A stretch of DNA of 64,000 nucleotides from an uncultured Bacteroidales bacterium (lineage in GTDB: Bacteria; Bacteroidota; Bacteroidia; Bacteroidales; P3): NCBI GenBank assembly GCA_900318175.1, contig ONJQ01000002.1:1-64000 (forward strand), written 5' to 3'. Shown piece after piece: positions 45,052 through 54,601 of this stretch (positions within the stretch are counted from its first letter, which is position 1; each line of letters starts with the position of its first letter). The notes under the pieces are model-generated. The model was not told where the DNA came from, made no database searches, and saw only the letters and a list, made by a program, of their open reading frames with translations. A program made the translations under genes and the position numbers.

Positions 45052-45873
45052 TTACATGTTGATGGCGTAAAAACAATAGACAAAGACCACGGGGAGGATG
45101 AACAGCAGACTGTCGAAACGGTCTAAGAATCCACCATGGCCAGGCATGATGTTGCCCGAGTCTTTGAGACCGACAGAACGTTTGAGCATGGACTCGGTAA
45201 GGTCGCCCAAAGTACCAATAATGCTGCAAACCAAGGCGAGAACCAACCAGTCATACCACTGTAGGGAGGTTTGGAACAGAGGACCCACAAGGAGACCTGT
45301 AGCCACTGCGGCAGCGACACCGACGGCAGTGCCCTCCCACGTCTTGCCGGGAGAATGGCGCGGCCACATCTTGTGTCGACCAATCAATGAGCCTCCCATA
45401 TAGGCGAACGAATCGTTCACCCACACCATGATGATGCACATGACAAGCACGTTCATCATATTGTGAAGATAAGGCATAAGGGACAACGGCAAGGCACAAT
45501 AGAACATGGGCAGCAGCGTATGGAGGACATCGGCAAAAGGCTGCTCGGTCTTGCGCCAGAGCTGAACGCCCAGAGTCACTACCATGCTGAGCATCACCAA
45601 CGCTAAAACGCCACCATTGACAAGTCCCGGGAAAGCACCCACGACTACCATCAAAAGTGTCCAAAAATATCCCAGAGGCTTATTGGGATGGGAACCTTGC
45701 TTCTCAGCAATGCGGAAATACTCGAATGTGCAGCCCTCAGCGACAAACAGTGCAAAAGCCGCAAGAATAATGTGGCCCCACATGTCGCCCACCAATCTGC
45801 CACTGTAAATGGAGCCCAAAAAGAGAAGGGCATAAACGGTGGCGCTGGCTGTTCGAATCCAAAATGTTTTCAT
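45052..45873 (-). CDS. cdsA: phosphatidate cytidylyltransferase
   Basis: 273 residues, seven to eight membrane helices. The family signature lies near the C-terminus: SMLKRSVGLKDSGNIMPGHG then GGFLDRFDS (residues about 225-255), plus an upstream AYMGGSLIGRHKMWPRHSPGKTW region in two adjacent motifs. Makes CDP-diacylglycerol from phosphatidate and CTP at the inner membrane, the precursor for psd substrate. Lies 54 nt after ftsH, consistent with the same transcript. Confidence 0.95.
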   Translation of the reverse strand: MKTFWIRTASATVYALLFLGSIYSGRLVGDMWGHIILAAFALFVAEGCTFEYFRIAEKQGSHPNKPLGYFWTLLMVVVGAFPGLVNGGVLALVMLSMVVTLGVQLWRKTEQPFADVLHTLLPMFYCALPLSLMPYLHNMMNVLVMCIIMVWVNDSFAYMGGSLIGRHKMWPRHSPGKTWEGTAVGVAAAVATGLLVGPLFQTSLQWYDWLVLALVCSIIGTLGDLTESMLKRSVGLKDSGNIMPGHGGFLDRFDSLLFILPVVFVYCFYAINM

Positions 45874-45927
45874 AATTCAATTATTGCAGTGTCCAACAGA
45901 TAGCGGAAACCTGCCAAAGCACGGAGC

Positions 45928-48027
45928 TTAAGCAGGTGTATCCTCATCTGTGGATGGATTATCGGTATTATTGGGTGAGGTCTCGACAGGCTCATTAACT
46001 TCGGAAGCATTGTCGGCTGCAAGTTGAGGCGTCTTTTCCTCTTTCTCTTTAAGCTGCGCCGCCACGATGTCGGCCTCTCTGGGGCCATAGATGCGTTCAA
46101 GGTCATCGCGGAACAGCACCTCTTTCTCGTAAAGCTGTCCTGCCAGTTCGTCCAGTTGTGCACGGTGTGAAGTGATAATCTCTTTTGCACGGGCGTAAGC
46201 CTCTTCCACAATGCGGTTCACTTCGGAGTCAATCACCTCGGCAGTCTTGTCGCTGAAAGGCTTGGTGAAGCCATAGTCAGTCTGTCCAGAGGAGTCGTAG
46301 AAACTGATGTTGCCAATCTTGGGGCTCATGCCGTAGTAGATTACCATGGACTGCGCCATCTTGGTGGCACGCTCCATGTCGTTTAAGGCGCCTGTGCCCA
46401 CTTCGCCAAACACCACCTCCTCGGCGGCGCGTCCGGCCATGAGACTGGTCATTTCGTCGAACATCTGTGCGTAGGTGGTCAAGTGTCGCTCGTCGGGCAG
46501 GTACCAAGCTGCTCCCAGTGAATTGCCACGGGGAACAATGGTCACCTTGATAAGCGGGTTGGCCCAACGCAGCAACCAACTAACAGAGGCATGGCCGCTC
46601 TCGTGGTACGACACGACTCGTTTCTCATGCTCGGTCAGCACCTTGGTGCGCTTTTCCAGGCCACCGACAATACGGTCGATGGCATCGAGGAAGTCCTGAC
46701 GGCCTATCTGGCTCTTCCCCTTACGGGCAGCGCAGAGAGCCGCCTCATTACATACGTTGGCAATATCAGCACCCGAGAAACCAGGCGTCTGCTTGGCAAG
46801 GAAGTCGCGGTCCACGCAATCATCGCTCTTGCTGTCCTCGTTCAGTTTCAGATTGCGCATGTGGACATCGAATATAGCCTTACGCTCTTCCAAGTCAGGC
46901 AACTCGACGTAGATCTGACGGTCGAAACGGCCGGCACGCAGCAGGGCTTTGTCCAGCACGTCGGCACGGTTGGTTGCGGCCAGCACAATGACGTTGGTGC
47001 CACTGCTGAAACCATCCATCTCTGTGAGCAGCTGGTTAAGCGTATTCTCTCGCTCGTCGTTGGCATTGCTCAGTCCTGCATGGCCACGGGCACGACCCAC
47101 GGCGTCAATCTCATCGATAAAGATGATGCAGGGCGATTTCTTCTTGGCCTCCTCGAAAAGGTCGCGTACACGCGAAGCACCCACACCCACAAACATCTCC
47201 ACAAAGTCTGAACCCGACATAGAGAAGAAGGGAACGTTAGCCTCGCCGGCAACAGCCTTAGCAAGCAGGGTTTTACCCGTACCCGGAGGCCCCACAAGGA
47301 GCACACCCTTGGGAATCTTACCACCCAAGTCGGTATACTTTGTGGGATTCTTCAGGAAGTCCACAACCTCCATCACCTCCTCCTTGGCGCCAGCCAAGCC
47401 AGCCACATCCTTGAAGGTTATGTTCGTGGGTGTCTTCCCGTCGTATACCTTTGCCTTGCTCTTCCCCACGCCGAATATTCCGCCGCCACCGCCCATTTGG
47501 CGTTGCGACACCCGGCTCATGATGATGAAGAACACTATCAGGATAAGGAAGGGACCAAAGACGATAAAGATGTCACGCCACGGGCTGGTACGTTCCTCTG
47601 GCACGAGGTCTATGCGCTCGCCTGTGCGCTCTTCCACCTTTTCCAAGTCCTTTTCGAAACTCTCAAAGGTGACAAAATCATACTTGTAGAAATTGGCATC
47701 CTGCACCTCTTTGCCCATCATGTTTCGGCTTACGAGGTCCTTATAGGTTGTGTCGGTTTTCAGTGCTGAGCTCTTGATGTAGACTTCTGCATACTTCTGA
47801 TTCACTATCACAATCTTCGAATAGTCGTGTTTCTCAAGTATTTGCTCAAGCTTGGCCCAGTTGATAGTGTGAGAGACAGAGCCATCGTCACGCAGCAGCA
47901 TACCTCCCAACGTGACCAGGATAATGCCGTACACGACAAACATCACCCAATTCTTCTTGGGTTTCTTGCTCTGGTTGCCCATCGGGTTGTTACCGGGAGT
48001 GGGGTTGTTGTTTTTCTGTTCAGCCAT
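45928..48027 (-). CDS. ftsH: ATP-dependent zinc metalloprotease FtsH
   Basis: 699 residues. Two membrane helices (about 27-45 and 153-170) flank a periplasmic domain; then the AAA module with Walker A GPPGTGKT (246-253), Walker [11 protein letters not shown] (301-310) and the SRH region; then the M41 protease domain with zinc motif HESGH (475-479). The usual family form is HEAGH, so Ser replaces Ala, a tolerated position. The C-terminal tail is acidic and disordered. Degrades misassembled membrane proteins and regulators. Located between rsfS and cdsA. Confidence 0.97.
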   Translation of the reverse strand: MAEQKNNNPTPGNNPMGNQSKKPKKNWVMFVVYGIILVTLGGMLLRDDGSVSHTINWAKLEQILEKHDYSKIVIVNQKYAEVYIKSSALKTDTTYKDLVSRNMMGKEVQDANFYKYDFVTFESFEKDLEKVEERTGERIDLVPEERTSPWRDIFIVFGPFLILIVFFIIMSRVSQRQMGGGGGIFGVGKSKAKVYDGKTPTNITFKDVAGLAGAKEEVMEVVDFLKNPTKYTDLGGKIPKGVLLVGPPGTGKTLLAKAVAGEANVPFFSMSGSDFVEMFVGVGASRVRDLFEEAKKKSPCIIFIDEIDAVGRARGHAGLSNANDERENTLNQLLTEMDGFSSGTNVIVLAATNRADVLDKALLRAGRFDRQIYVELPDLEERKAIFDVHMRNLKLNEDSKSDDCVDRDFLAKQTPGFSGADIANVCNEAALCAARKGKSQIGRQDFLDAIDRIVGGLEKRTKVLTEHEKRVVSYHESGHASVSWLLRWANPLIKVTIVPRGNSLGAAWYLPDERHLTTYAQMFDEMTSLMAGRAAEEVVFGEVGTGALNDMERATKMAQSMVIYYGMSPKIGNISFYDSSGQTDYGFTKPFSDKTAEVIDSEVNRIVEEAYARAKEIITSHRAQLDELAGQLYEKEVLFRDDLERIYGPREADIVAAQLKEKEEKTPQLAADNASEVNEPVETSPNNTDNPSTDEDTPA

Positions 48028-48051
48028 TGAAGTTAATAAAATGTCTTTAGT

Positions 48052-48420
48052 TTATTCGTTGTTCTTGCCGGTGACGTAAGGGGTGCGTTCAGCATCGCCC
48101 CAGAGTTCCTCAAGCCTGTAGAAGTCACGTCTTTCCTTCTGGAAGATATGGACCACGACATCGAAATAGTCCATCAATATCCATTCGGCATTCATATAAC
48201 CTTCCACCTTTGAGGGGTTGAGTCCTGTGGCCTTCTTAACCACTTCATGCACATGGTCGCTCAATGCACTGACATGAGCAGGTACCGTGCCGGATGCTAT
48301 GACAAAAAAAGCAGCAGGTGCGCTTTGCAGCCCGCGCATGTCCAGAATCTGCACATCCAATCCTTTTTTCTCGTCCAAGGCCTGTGCGGCCAGTTTTGCT
48401 AATACTTCCGATTCAGTCAT
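48052..48420 (-). CDS. rsfS: ribosomal silencing factor RsfS
   Basis: 122 residues of the Iojap/RsfS family, which binds ribosomal protein uL14 and blocks subunit joining under starvation. Conserved segments: DVQILDMRG, FFVIASGTVPAHVSALSDHV, GYMNAEWILMDYFDVVVHIF. Normal length. Its 5' end overlaps tsaE by 8 nt (48413-48420). Followed 24 nt later by ftsH, a neighbour pair common in Bacteroidota. Confidence 0.95.
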   Translation of the reverse strand: MTESEVLAKLAAQALDEKKGLDVQILDMRGLQSAPAAFFVIASGTVPAHVSALSDHVHEVVKKATGLNPSKVEGYMNAEWILMDYFDVVVHIFQKERRDFYRLEELWGDAERTPYVTGKNNE

Positions 48421-48835
48421 TTATTATATTTGCGATAAGTGTTCTTTTTTCGTTCTCTTCAGTCAATTCCACCCTCACATAATGCTCCGGCAACAGGGTT
48501 TCAATCTTCTCTGTCCACTCCGTGAAGCAGTAGGCTCCGCTGTAGAAATACTCTTCATACCCTATGTCAAAAGCCTCCTCGGCACTCTTCAGTCGGTAGA
48601 AGTCAAAGTGATAGACCGGCTCTCCCTCGCCCGTGGTGTACTCGTTGATAATGGCAAAGGTGGGGCTGCACACCGTCTCCTCCACTCCCAAATGGGCACA
48701 CAACTCTTTTATCAGTGTTGTCTTGCCCACACCCATTTTGCCGAAGAAGGCAAAAAAGCGTTCTTCAGGGAATTCCTCCAGCAAATCCGATGCCACTTGG
48801 GGCAACTCTTCCAAATTGTCAAAAACCCGTTTCAC
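48413..48835 (-). CDS. tsaE: tRNA threonylcarbamoyladenosine ATPase TsaE
   Basis: 140 residues. P-loop GKMGVGKTT (32-40), the SPTFAIINEY motif and YHFDFYRL are all conserved. Works with TsaB and TsaD in making t6A37 in ANN-decoding tRNAs. Overlaps rsfS and lies 8 nt after the DUF4293 gene, so it belongs to the same leftward transcript. Confidence 0.95.
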   Translation of the reverse strand: MKRVFDNLEELPQVASDLLEEFPEERFFAFFGKMGVGKTTLIKELCAHLGVEETVCSPTFAIINEYTTGEGEPVYHFDFYRLKSAEEAFDIGYEEYFYSGAYCFTEWTEKIETLLPEHYVRVELTEENEKRTLIANIIND

Positions 48836-48843
48836 AGCGGCAA

Positions 48844-49377
48844 CTATCTTAATCTATCAGCGGCACGGACTTTCTCCTCGTCTTTCTTGATGTAGCGCTG
48901 GGCAAGGAACATCAGCACCACAGCGGCTATAATCGCCCAAGTGGAAACCCCGTAAGTGACATGCACATCTGTGCACGACATTGCCCTTGTTGCCTGGTCC
49001 ACAAACGCATCCACTGCCCAGATAAAGATCAAGAACAGATCCACAACGCCCAGCAGAAAACCGACTGCTACCACGCGCATCTGGAGCACACGATTCTTAT
49101 AAAGGAAGATGCTAACCAGCGCTATCAGGGCCGAAACGATGGTCAATGCAACCAGAGGCCATGTCTTTACAAATCCGCGCTGTCCAATCTCCACGGGCTC
49201 ACAGTTCAGTATTTGCGACATCGTTTCCGGAACGTCTTTGGGAATCATATTGAGCTCTCCCGTCACGGGCACCCCAAGGGGAGCCTTGCCCTCAAACGAG
49301 GCTATCGGGAAGATGAAACACATGGCCAGTGCACACACTGCCAGAAACAGAAAGATGGTTTGCTTTCTTTGTATCAT
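48844..49377 (-). CDS. DUF4293 membrane protein
   Basis: 177 residues with four predicted transmembrane helices (about 6-24, 72-92, 100-120, 140-162). The opening MIQRKQTIFLFLAVCALAMC is typical of DUF4293, a Bacteroidota-restricted family of unknown function. The loop between helices 1 and 2 is predicted periplasmic. Its place, between the DoxX gene and tsaE, fits a housekeeping operon. Confidence 0.88.
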   Translation of the reverse strand: MIQRKQTIFLFLAVCALAMCFIFPIASFEGKAPLGVPVTGELNMIPKDVPETMSQILNCEPVEIGQRGFVKTWPLVALTIVSALIALVSIFLYKNRVLQMRVVAVGFLLGVVDLFLIFIWAVDAFVDQATRAMSCTDVHVTYGVSTWAIIAAVVLMFLAQRYIKKDEEKVRAADRLR

Positions 49378-49412
49378 AACTTTCTAACTTTAGTAGTTGA
49401 TAAACAGTTTTG

Positions 49413-50561
49413 TCAGTATTTGAGTATAAAATCCTCTAAATCGTCCACATTGCGGTAATGCCACTTGCCCAGCACCTTGCCGCGCTTGAGCAGCAGAAAT
49501 CCAGGATTGGAGCGAGCCATAGTCTCGATGGCCGTCGCGTCGGCGAAGTAGAAGTCAATATCATCCATCTGATAGGCATAGAGGAACGACTGCACCTCCT
49601 CGGCCAGAGCCGAGGTCAGCAGCACCATCTGCACTCCATGCTCCTGTGCCCACTCTGCTGCATCCTCCAATCCTTCCAGCCCGTCCTCGTTCACCTTGTC
49701 CAAGTGGTGGATGGTGGCAATCAGCAAGTAGTCTTCCGAGCCTATCAGCTCCTTGGCGTGGTCGTTCATGTCCATGTCGAGCATCGAGAAGCCGTCGGCC
49801 TTAATCTCGTGTGGGTCCTCCACACGGCTGCTCTCCCACTCCCATTGTGCTTCCCATGCAGGGTCTTCCATGCGCTTTACCAGCTCTTCGGACAGGAATT
49901 CGTCCCGCACGCCGGTCTCTTTGTTGACGTAGGTCACATAGCTCTTAACCTCTGCATTTTCGTCCAAATCAATCATCTGGTTGCCAACCTTCCAACTGCG
50001 GAAATCAATGCAAGGCTCGTTGTTGATGTTGTACAGGCCGAACAGCACCATGGCGACCATGGCAAACAGGGTGATAAGCACGTCGCGCTCAAAGCGTTGT
50101 TTGCGGCGCAGATTGCGTGTCAAGAATATCCACACTGTGGGGACATCCAACGCCACATTCTTCCAGAAGGTCTGCCAATTTGTCAGTTTTATGGCATCGC
50201 CGAAGCATCCACAATCCGTCACCTCGTTGGTGATGGCATCAAAAAGCGTGGTGAAGGTGAAGAAAAGCATCATCAGCACCAATGCCCATGCGCTCACCCT
50301 TCTGAAAGCTCCGAACAGCAGCATCACGCCAATAGTGAACTCCACCACTATCAAAGCCATAGCCATGAAGGTGGCCATGGGCACAAGCCAATCAAAGCTC
50401 ATCCCGAAGAATGACCATGCGGTCAAGTATTCCGTAATCTTAAACGAGGTACCCATGGGGTCAACCCCCTTCACAAAGCTGGAGAAGATAAACACCAGCC
50501 CCACCACAACACGTGCCACCACATTGAGCGACCAATTCAAATTTGTATCCTTAATCTTCAT
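49413..50561 (-). CDS. DoxX-family membrane protein with thioredoxin-like C-terminal region
   Basis: 382 residues from the ATG at 50561; an in-frame TTG at 50582 was not used. Four N-terminal helices form a DoxX domain with a CxCxG loop (TDCGCFGDA, Cys117/Cys119). After a fifth hydrophobic stretch a long soluble region looks thioredoxin-like (YLLIATIHHLDKVNED) but lacks CxxC, and ends with WHYRNVDD. This is the family usually found next to DUF1599 in Bacteroidota. It is paralogous to the fusion at 23051, which keeps CxxC. Function unknown; redox homeostasis is suspected from DoxX relatives. Confidence 0.87.
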   Translation of the reverse strand: MKIKDTNLNWSLNVVARVVVGLVFIFSSFVKGVDPMGTSFKITEYLTAWSFFGMSFDWLVPMATFMAMALIVVEFTIGVMLLFGAFRRVSAWALVLMMLFFTFTTLFDAITNEVTDCGCFGDAIKLTNWQTFWKNVALDVPTVWIFLTRNLRRKQRFERDVLITLFAMVAMVLFGLYNINNEPCIDFRSWKVGNQMIDLDENAEVKSYVTYVNKETGVRDEFLSEELVKRMEDPAWEAQWEWESSRVEDPHEIKADGFSMLDMDMNDHAKELIGSEDYLLIATIHHLDKVNEDGLEGLEDAAEWAQEHGVQMVLLTSALAEEVQSFLYAYQMDDIDFYFADATAIETMARSNPGFLLLKRGKVLGKWHYRNVDDLEDFILKY

Positions 50562-50590
50562 CGTAATAAAATATGATTTCAAAAACCTAA

Positions 50591-51181
50591 TTATTTCTCA
50601 TGCAGACGTATGAGGCAGAAGAGAGAGTAGTTCACAATGTCCATATAGCCCCCTTCCACACCCTCGGACACCAGCGTCTTGCCCTGGTTGTCCTCAATCT
50701 GTTTGATGCGTCGCAGCTTCATCAGTATCAAGTCGACCATGGATCCCACGCGCATCATACGCCACGCCTCGCCATAGTCGTGATTCTTGTCAAGCATCAG
50801 TCTTGCAGCGCGGTTCAGGTGCTTGTCATACAGTTCCATGGCCCTGTCGAGGGGCAGCTCCAGCTCCCCGTCGGGACCCAGTTCCTGCTGTATCAAGGCC
50901 ATGACGGCGTAGTTCACCATTGCCACAAACTCCTGCTCAACATCCTCGCCCACGCGGTTCTCGCCGCTGTCCTCAATGCTGCGTATTCTGTTTGCTTTAA
51001 TGAATATCTGATCCGTCAGCGACGGGAGCCTCAGCACCCGCCACGACGTTCCATAGTCGCGTGTCTTCTTCTCGTACATATCGCGGCACAGTGCCATCTC
51101 CACCTCAAATTCCTTCTCGGTTTTAGATGCAGTTGCTACCGCATTATTGTTTTCTTTTGTTACCATAATAGCATAACTCAT
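50591..51181 (-). CDS. DUF1599 domain protein
   Basis: 196 residues. Two copies of the DUF1599 (nucleotide-modification-associated domain 1) unit: YEKKTRDYGTSWRVLRLPSL near residues 36-55 and LDKNHDYGEAWRMMRVGSM near 134-152, each followed by a helix with an IRSIED or IKQIED motif. Function unknown. First gene of a leftward run of at least nine genes; a -7 element lies 72 nt upstream. The gap to folP (divergent) is under 100 nt. Confidence 0.9.
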   Translation of the reverse strand: MSYAIMVTKENNNAVATASKTEKEFEVEMALCRDMYEKKTRDYGTSWRVLRLPSLTDQIFIKANRIRSIEDSGENRVGEDVEQEFVAMVNYAVMALIQQELGPDGELELPLDRAMELYDKHLNRAARLMLDKNHDYGEAWRMMRVGSMVDLILMKLRRIKQIEDNQGKTLVSEGVEGGYMDIVNYSLFCLIRLHEK

Positions 51182-51252
51182 AACGCCATAATGCTTTTTT
51201 TATTGCTGTGACACAATTAAAAAAGCAAAAAAACGTTTCTACTTCAAAAAAA

Positions 51253-51260
51253 CAAAGATA
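51253..51260 (-). promoter_or_regulatory. Bacteroidota -7 element (TATCTTTG)
   Basis: The reverse complement reads TATCTTTG, 72 nt upstream of the DUF1599 start. It probably heads the DUF1599-to-rlu operon. Confidence 0.65.
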
Positions 51261-51277
51261 CACATTTTTTTCCATTC

Positions 51278-52162
51278 ATGAACTATCCAGCTCATTTTTC
51301 GCCCTTCAGCCTCCGCTGTCAACGAGGCGCCGTCACCTTCCAGCGCCCTGCCGTAATGGGCATCCTCAACGCCACCGCGGACTCCTTCTACGACGGGGGA
51401 CGCTACAACAATCCCGACGCGCTCCTTGCTCATGCCCGCGAGCTGCTGCAACAGGGGGCCGACATTCTCGACCTCGGCGTCATGTCCTCCCGTCCCGGGG
51501 CTGCCATGCTCTCCCCTGCCGACGAGGCCGACAAGCTTGCGCCCCTCGTGGCCCTGCTCCGTGCCGAGCTGCCTGACGCACTCCTCTCCGTCGACACCTG
51601 CCAGAGCCTCCCCGCCGCCCGCGCCGTCGAGGCCGGCGCCGACATCATCAACGACATCTCCGGTGGCCAGCTCGACCCTCAGATGCTCCCCACCGTCGCC
51701 TCGCTCGGCGTGCCTTACATCCTCATGCACATGCGCGGAACTCCCGCCACCATGCAGCTACCCGAAAACACACACTATGACGACATCATCGACGACCTAT
51801 CCCGCTACTACGAACAACGGCTCCACCTCCTCTCCGCCCTCGGTCCCGACCGCATCATCCTCGACCCCGGCCTCGGCTTTGCCAAGACCGTGGAGCAGAA
51901 CCACGAGCTGCTGCACCGCCTGCCAGAACTAATAGCCCGCTTCCCACAATACCCCATGCTCGTAGCCCTCTCCAACAAGTCCATGATCACTCGACGTCTC
52001 ACCGACTTTGCCGAACACTACGGCCCCGCCACCACTCCCCTCCCCGACTCCGAGCTGGGTACCCTTGTCCTCAACACCATCGCACTCAGCGGCGGGGCGT
52101 CCCTTCTTCGCGTCCACACCCCGCGCCCCACCCGCCTTGCCATCAGCCTCCTCTTCGGCTGA
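51278..52162 (+). CDS. folP: dihydropteroate synthase
   Basis: 294 residues. Joins p-aminobenzoate to the pterin diphosphate in folate synthesis, in the cytoplasm; the target of sulfonamides. Conserved: MGILNATADSFYDGG (pterin loop 1, usually NxTPDSF; here Ala replaces Pro), SVDTCQS (usually SVDT), ADIINDISGG, YILMHMRGTPATMQ, ILDPGLGFAKT and the closing RVHTPR. Complete. The start ATG lies 16 nt after the minus-strand promoter, so the two promoters probably overlap. A hairpin follows the stop. Confidence 0.95.
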   Translation: MNYPAHFSPFSLRCQRGAVTFQRPAVMGILNATADSFYDGGRYNNPDALLAHARELLQQGADILDLGVMSSRPGAAMLSPADEADKLAPLVALLRAELPDALLSVDTCQSLPAARAVEAGADIINDISGGQLDPQMLPTVASLGVPYILMHMRGTPATMQLPENTHYDDIIDDLSRYYEQRLHLLSALGPDRIILDPGLGFAKTVEQNHELLHRLPELIARFPQYPMLVALSNKSMITRRLTDFAEHYGPATTPLPDSELGTLVLNTIALSGGASLLRVHTPRPTRLAISLLFG

Positions 52163-52567
52163 ACAACAGCAAAAACAAGCAGGGAGCCCCTTCTCAGAGC
52201 AGGCTCCCTGCAATAGTGACACGAAACTGGTCGCCGTTGTTTGCAGACTTCCTCTTGCAGAAAGACAATGTTGAAGTACTTGCGAGGGGCATCTATGCCA
52301 ATAGTCCAGACGGGCTCCCTGGAATTCTTTTCATTTGTATTTACTTTCTATTTTGTTTCTATATTATTTCTATTTTGTTTCTTGTGCACTGAATAAAGAG
52401 TGGTATCCGATAGTAATTATCGCGGCTAAGGTATGAAGAAGCGTTGAAGGGACATTACAGGGACGGAGGCGGCGGCAGTGTGGGAGATTTTTGTTGCTCG
52501 GCACAAAATAAAACAGGCGATGGGGCGTTATGGGTTGCGAAAAAAAGTAGAATCAAAACAAACAGAC
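52163..52567. other. non-coding gap between folP and cdaA
   Basis: Contains a 10-bp hairpin (52179-52211), a second GGCTCCCTG-like string near 52313, and a pyrimidine-rich stretch TATTTTGTTTCTATATTATT near 52350 with direct repeats. An open frame upstream of cdaA's preferred start (from 52478) has no conserved sequence. Confidence 0.55.
52179..52211. terminator. hairpin after folP
   Basis: Perfect 10-bp stem GCAGGGAGCC/GGCTCCCTGC (52179-52188, 52202-52211), loop 13 nt. No U-run follows on the plus strand, so termination efficiency is doubtful. Confidence 0.45.
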
Positions 52568-53368
52568 ATGTTTCCGTTTCCGCACATACGCTTTGTCGAC
52601 GTTCTCGACATTTTCATTGTCGCCCTGCTGGTGTACGAGTTGTACCGCATGTTGAAGGGCACAAACATTATCCGCATCTTCTGGGCACTGCTGGTGATGT
52701 ACATTGCTTGGAGGATTTTCGACGCGCTGAACATGCGCTTCTGCAGCCAGATACTGGGTGGGATTATGAGCATCGGGCTCATCGCACTGGTGATTGTGTT
52801 CCAGCCGGAGATACGCAAGTTCCTCCTCTTTATCGGAACAAAAACCCAGATGACGGGCGACACGATGGCCAAGCGGCTTAGGTTTTGGCGCAGCGACGTG
52901 CAGAAGCACAACAGCATGAACTACGAGCCTTACATACAGGCATGTATGCATATGTCGCAAAGCAAGACAGGCGCACTAATCATCTTTAAACGCAGCAACG
53001 AGGTTGAAGAGCTGGTACGCACAGGCGAGGTGATAAACGCCGTGGCTTCTTCAGCACTGCTTGAGACACTCTTTTTCAAGAACTCGCCGCTGCACGACGG
53101 CGCGGTGATAGTGAGCGGCAACCAGGTGCTGGCGGCACGCTGCATCCTGCCCGTCACCTCGCGCACGGACATCGACCCGAACCTGGGGCTGCGGCACCGC
53201 AGCGCCATCGGGGTAACGGAACAGCTGGACGTGGTGAGCGTCATCGTGTCTGAAGAGACGGGTGCCATATCATACGCCATAGAAGGCGAGATACACCACA
53301 ACGTGACTCCGGTACAACTGCGCCACGCCCTGGAAAAACTGATTGACGGCAATTCAGAAACCGAATAG
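52568..53368 (+). CDS. cdaA: diadenylate cyclase CdaA
   Basis: 266 residues from the ATG at 52568; a start 90 nt upstream adds a non-conserved segment. Three N-terminal membrane helices (about 10-30, 38-56, 62-80), then the DAC domain with DGA (177-179) in LHDGAVIV and RHR (209-211) in GLRHRSAIGV. Both active-site motifs are intact. Makes cyclic di-AMP, used in osmotic and cell-wall control. The folP-cdaA order is common in Bacteroidota. No CdaR-like regulator follows. Confidence 0.94.
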   Translation: MFPFPHIRFVDVLDIFIVALLVYELYRMLKGTNIIRIFWALLVMYIAWRIFDALNMRFCSQILGGIMSIGLIALVIVFQPEIRKFLLFIGTKTQMTGDTMAKRLRFWRSDVQKHNSMNYEPYIQACMHMSQSKTGALIIFKRSNEVEELVRTGEVINAVASSALLETLFFKNSPLHDGAVIVSGNQVLAARCILPVTSRTDIDPNLGLRHRSAIGVTEQLDVVSVIVSEETGAISYAIEGEIHHNVTPVQLRHALEKLIDGNSETE

Positions 53369-53411
53369 CACCCCGCTGCCAACCTCAACGGCAAACCTCA
53401 GCAAAACTTAT

Positions 53412-53446
53412 GCCCATCCACCACCGAAGTGCAGGTTTGGATGGGC
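53412..53446. terminator. hairpin after cdaA
   Basis: 9-bp stem GCCCATCCA/TGGATGGGC (53412-53420, 53438-53446), loop 17 nt, no direct U-run. Possible transcript end for cdaA. Confidence 0.4.
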
Positions 53447-53577
53447 GTTCTGTCTAAAAAAATCTTTCTGACTGATAATAGTTTGTTTTAGTGCATGATA
53501 AAAGCATCTAATATGCAAGAAAAACATAAATTTTTTATCGAAAAACAATAAAATGCTTCTAATTTAGAAAAAAAGTG

Positions 53578-53585
53578 TATCTTTG
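53578..53585 (+). promoter_or_regulatory. Bacteroidota -7 element (TATCTTTG)
   Basis: Exact TAnnTTTG match, 47 nt before the DUF2975 start, embedded in an AT-rich stretch. The -33 region lacks a clear TTG. Confidence 0.65.
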
Positions 53586-53632
53586 CAGCACCAAATAGAG
53601 GAAGGAAAACCCTCTAAGACAAGCATAGTAAA

Positions 53633-54304
53633 ATGAGAACCAACTATATAAAACATATAAGGATAGTATACAGCCTGTTTGCTGGAATACTATTGATATG
53701 TTGCGGACTGTTCTTCAGCAATATCATTACGAGTGAGGACACGCCGCAGGTAGGCGGCATAGCCAAGCACAATTCCGACTATGCCTTCACCATCACCAAC
53801 CTGAATGCTGGCGTGCCGCTGTACAACAACGAGCACCCCATTGAGAACACCCCTGCGGGCATCAAGGCACATGCGCACATCAGCCAGTTTGACATGGACT
53901 TCTACACCCGCGACGAGGCTACGCGCAACGACGCACGAATCGGCTGGATTATTGCCTTGCAAGCAGTGCAGATTATCTGTTTCACGGCCATCATAGTGCT
54001 GGTAATCATCACGCTGATTACCTTCTACCGCAGTGCAAAACAAGGGCACGTGTTTCCCGAGAAGAAAATATCGCTGCTGCTGATCATCGGCATCCTGCTG
54101 GTGGTGTCGTCGCTCTGCACGGACACGAGTACCTACCTCGAACGTACATTGGCGCTTGAGCTGCTGCGCGACACGGCTTGGATGCCCGAGGCGCACTATA
54201 CCATACATTTCACACGTATATTCTTTGGTCTGACCCTTATCTTCCTCTCCCAGATTTTCCGTATTGGCCGTGAGCTGCAAGAGGACCAAGAGCTAACAAT
54301 CTGA
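53633..54304 (+). CDS. DUF2975 membrane protein
   Basis: 223 residues, four predicted helices (about 10-30, 103-130, 145-163, 190-210), with a predicted periplasmic loop of some 70 residues between helices 1 and 2. DUF2975 proteins are typically encoded with a small XRE regulator, exactly as here (27 nt gap). Function is unknown; in other bacteria the pair looks like an autoregulated membrane module. Confidence 0.85.
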   Translation: MRTNYIKHIRIVYSLFAGILLICCGLFFSNIITSEDTPQVGGIAKHNSDYAFTITNLNAGVPLYNNEHPIENTPAGIKAHAHISQFDMDFYTRDEATRNDARIGWIIALQAVQIICFTAIIVLVIITLITFYRSAKQGHVFPEKKISLLLIIGILLVVSSLCTDTSTYLERTLALELLRDTAWMPEAHYTIHFTRIFFGLTLIFLSQIFRIGRELQEDQELTI

Positions 54305-54331
54305 CGCAATGCTGAACGAAAGGAGTACACA

Positions 54332-54538
54332 ATGATTGTAGTAAACTTGGACGTGATGATGGCGAAACGGAAAATATCGCTCACCGAGCTGGCCGACAGG
54401 GTAGGCTTGACGCCCGCCAATCTGTCCATCTTCAAGACGGGCAAGGCACGTGCCGTGCGCTTCAGCACACTGGAACGCATCTGCCGCGAGCTGGACTGCC
54501 AGCCTTCTGACCTGCTGGAGTATCGCCCGGACGAATAA
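54332..54538 (+). CDS. XRE-family HTH regulator (YozG-like)
   Basis: 68 residues. A single helix-turn-helix with ISLTELADRVGLTPANLSIF and the C-terminal ICRELDCQPSDLLEY, typical of the short YozG-like regulators that accompany DUF2975. The whole protein is the DNA-binding domain. Probably regulates its own operon. ATG at 54332 gives the usual VNLDVMMAKRKIS opening. Confidence 0.92.
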   Translation: MIVVNLDVMMAKRKISLTELADRVGLTPANLSIFKTGKARAVRFSTLERICRELDCQPSDLLEYRPDE

Positions 54539-54601
54539 TCAAGCCCACTGATAGTAAATAGAATAAACAATATAATAACAAACAACAAAACAATCAATCA
54601 A

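Noticed and set aside
52478-52567. 30-codon N-terminal extension of CdaA
   Set aside because: Not conserved in the family; the ATG at 52568 places the first membrane helix correctly.
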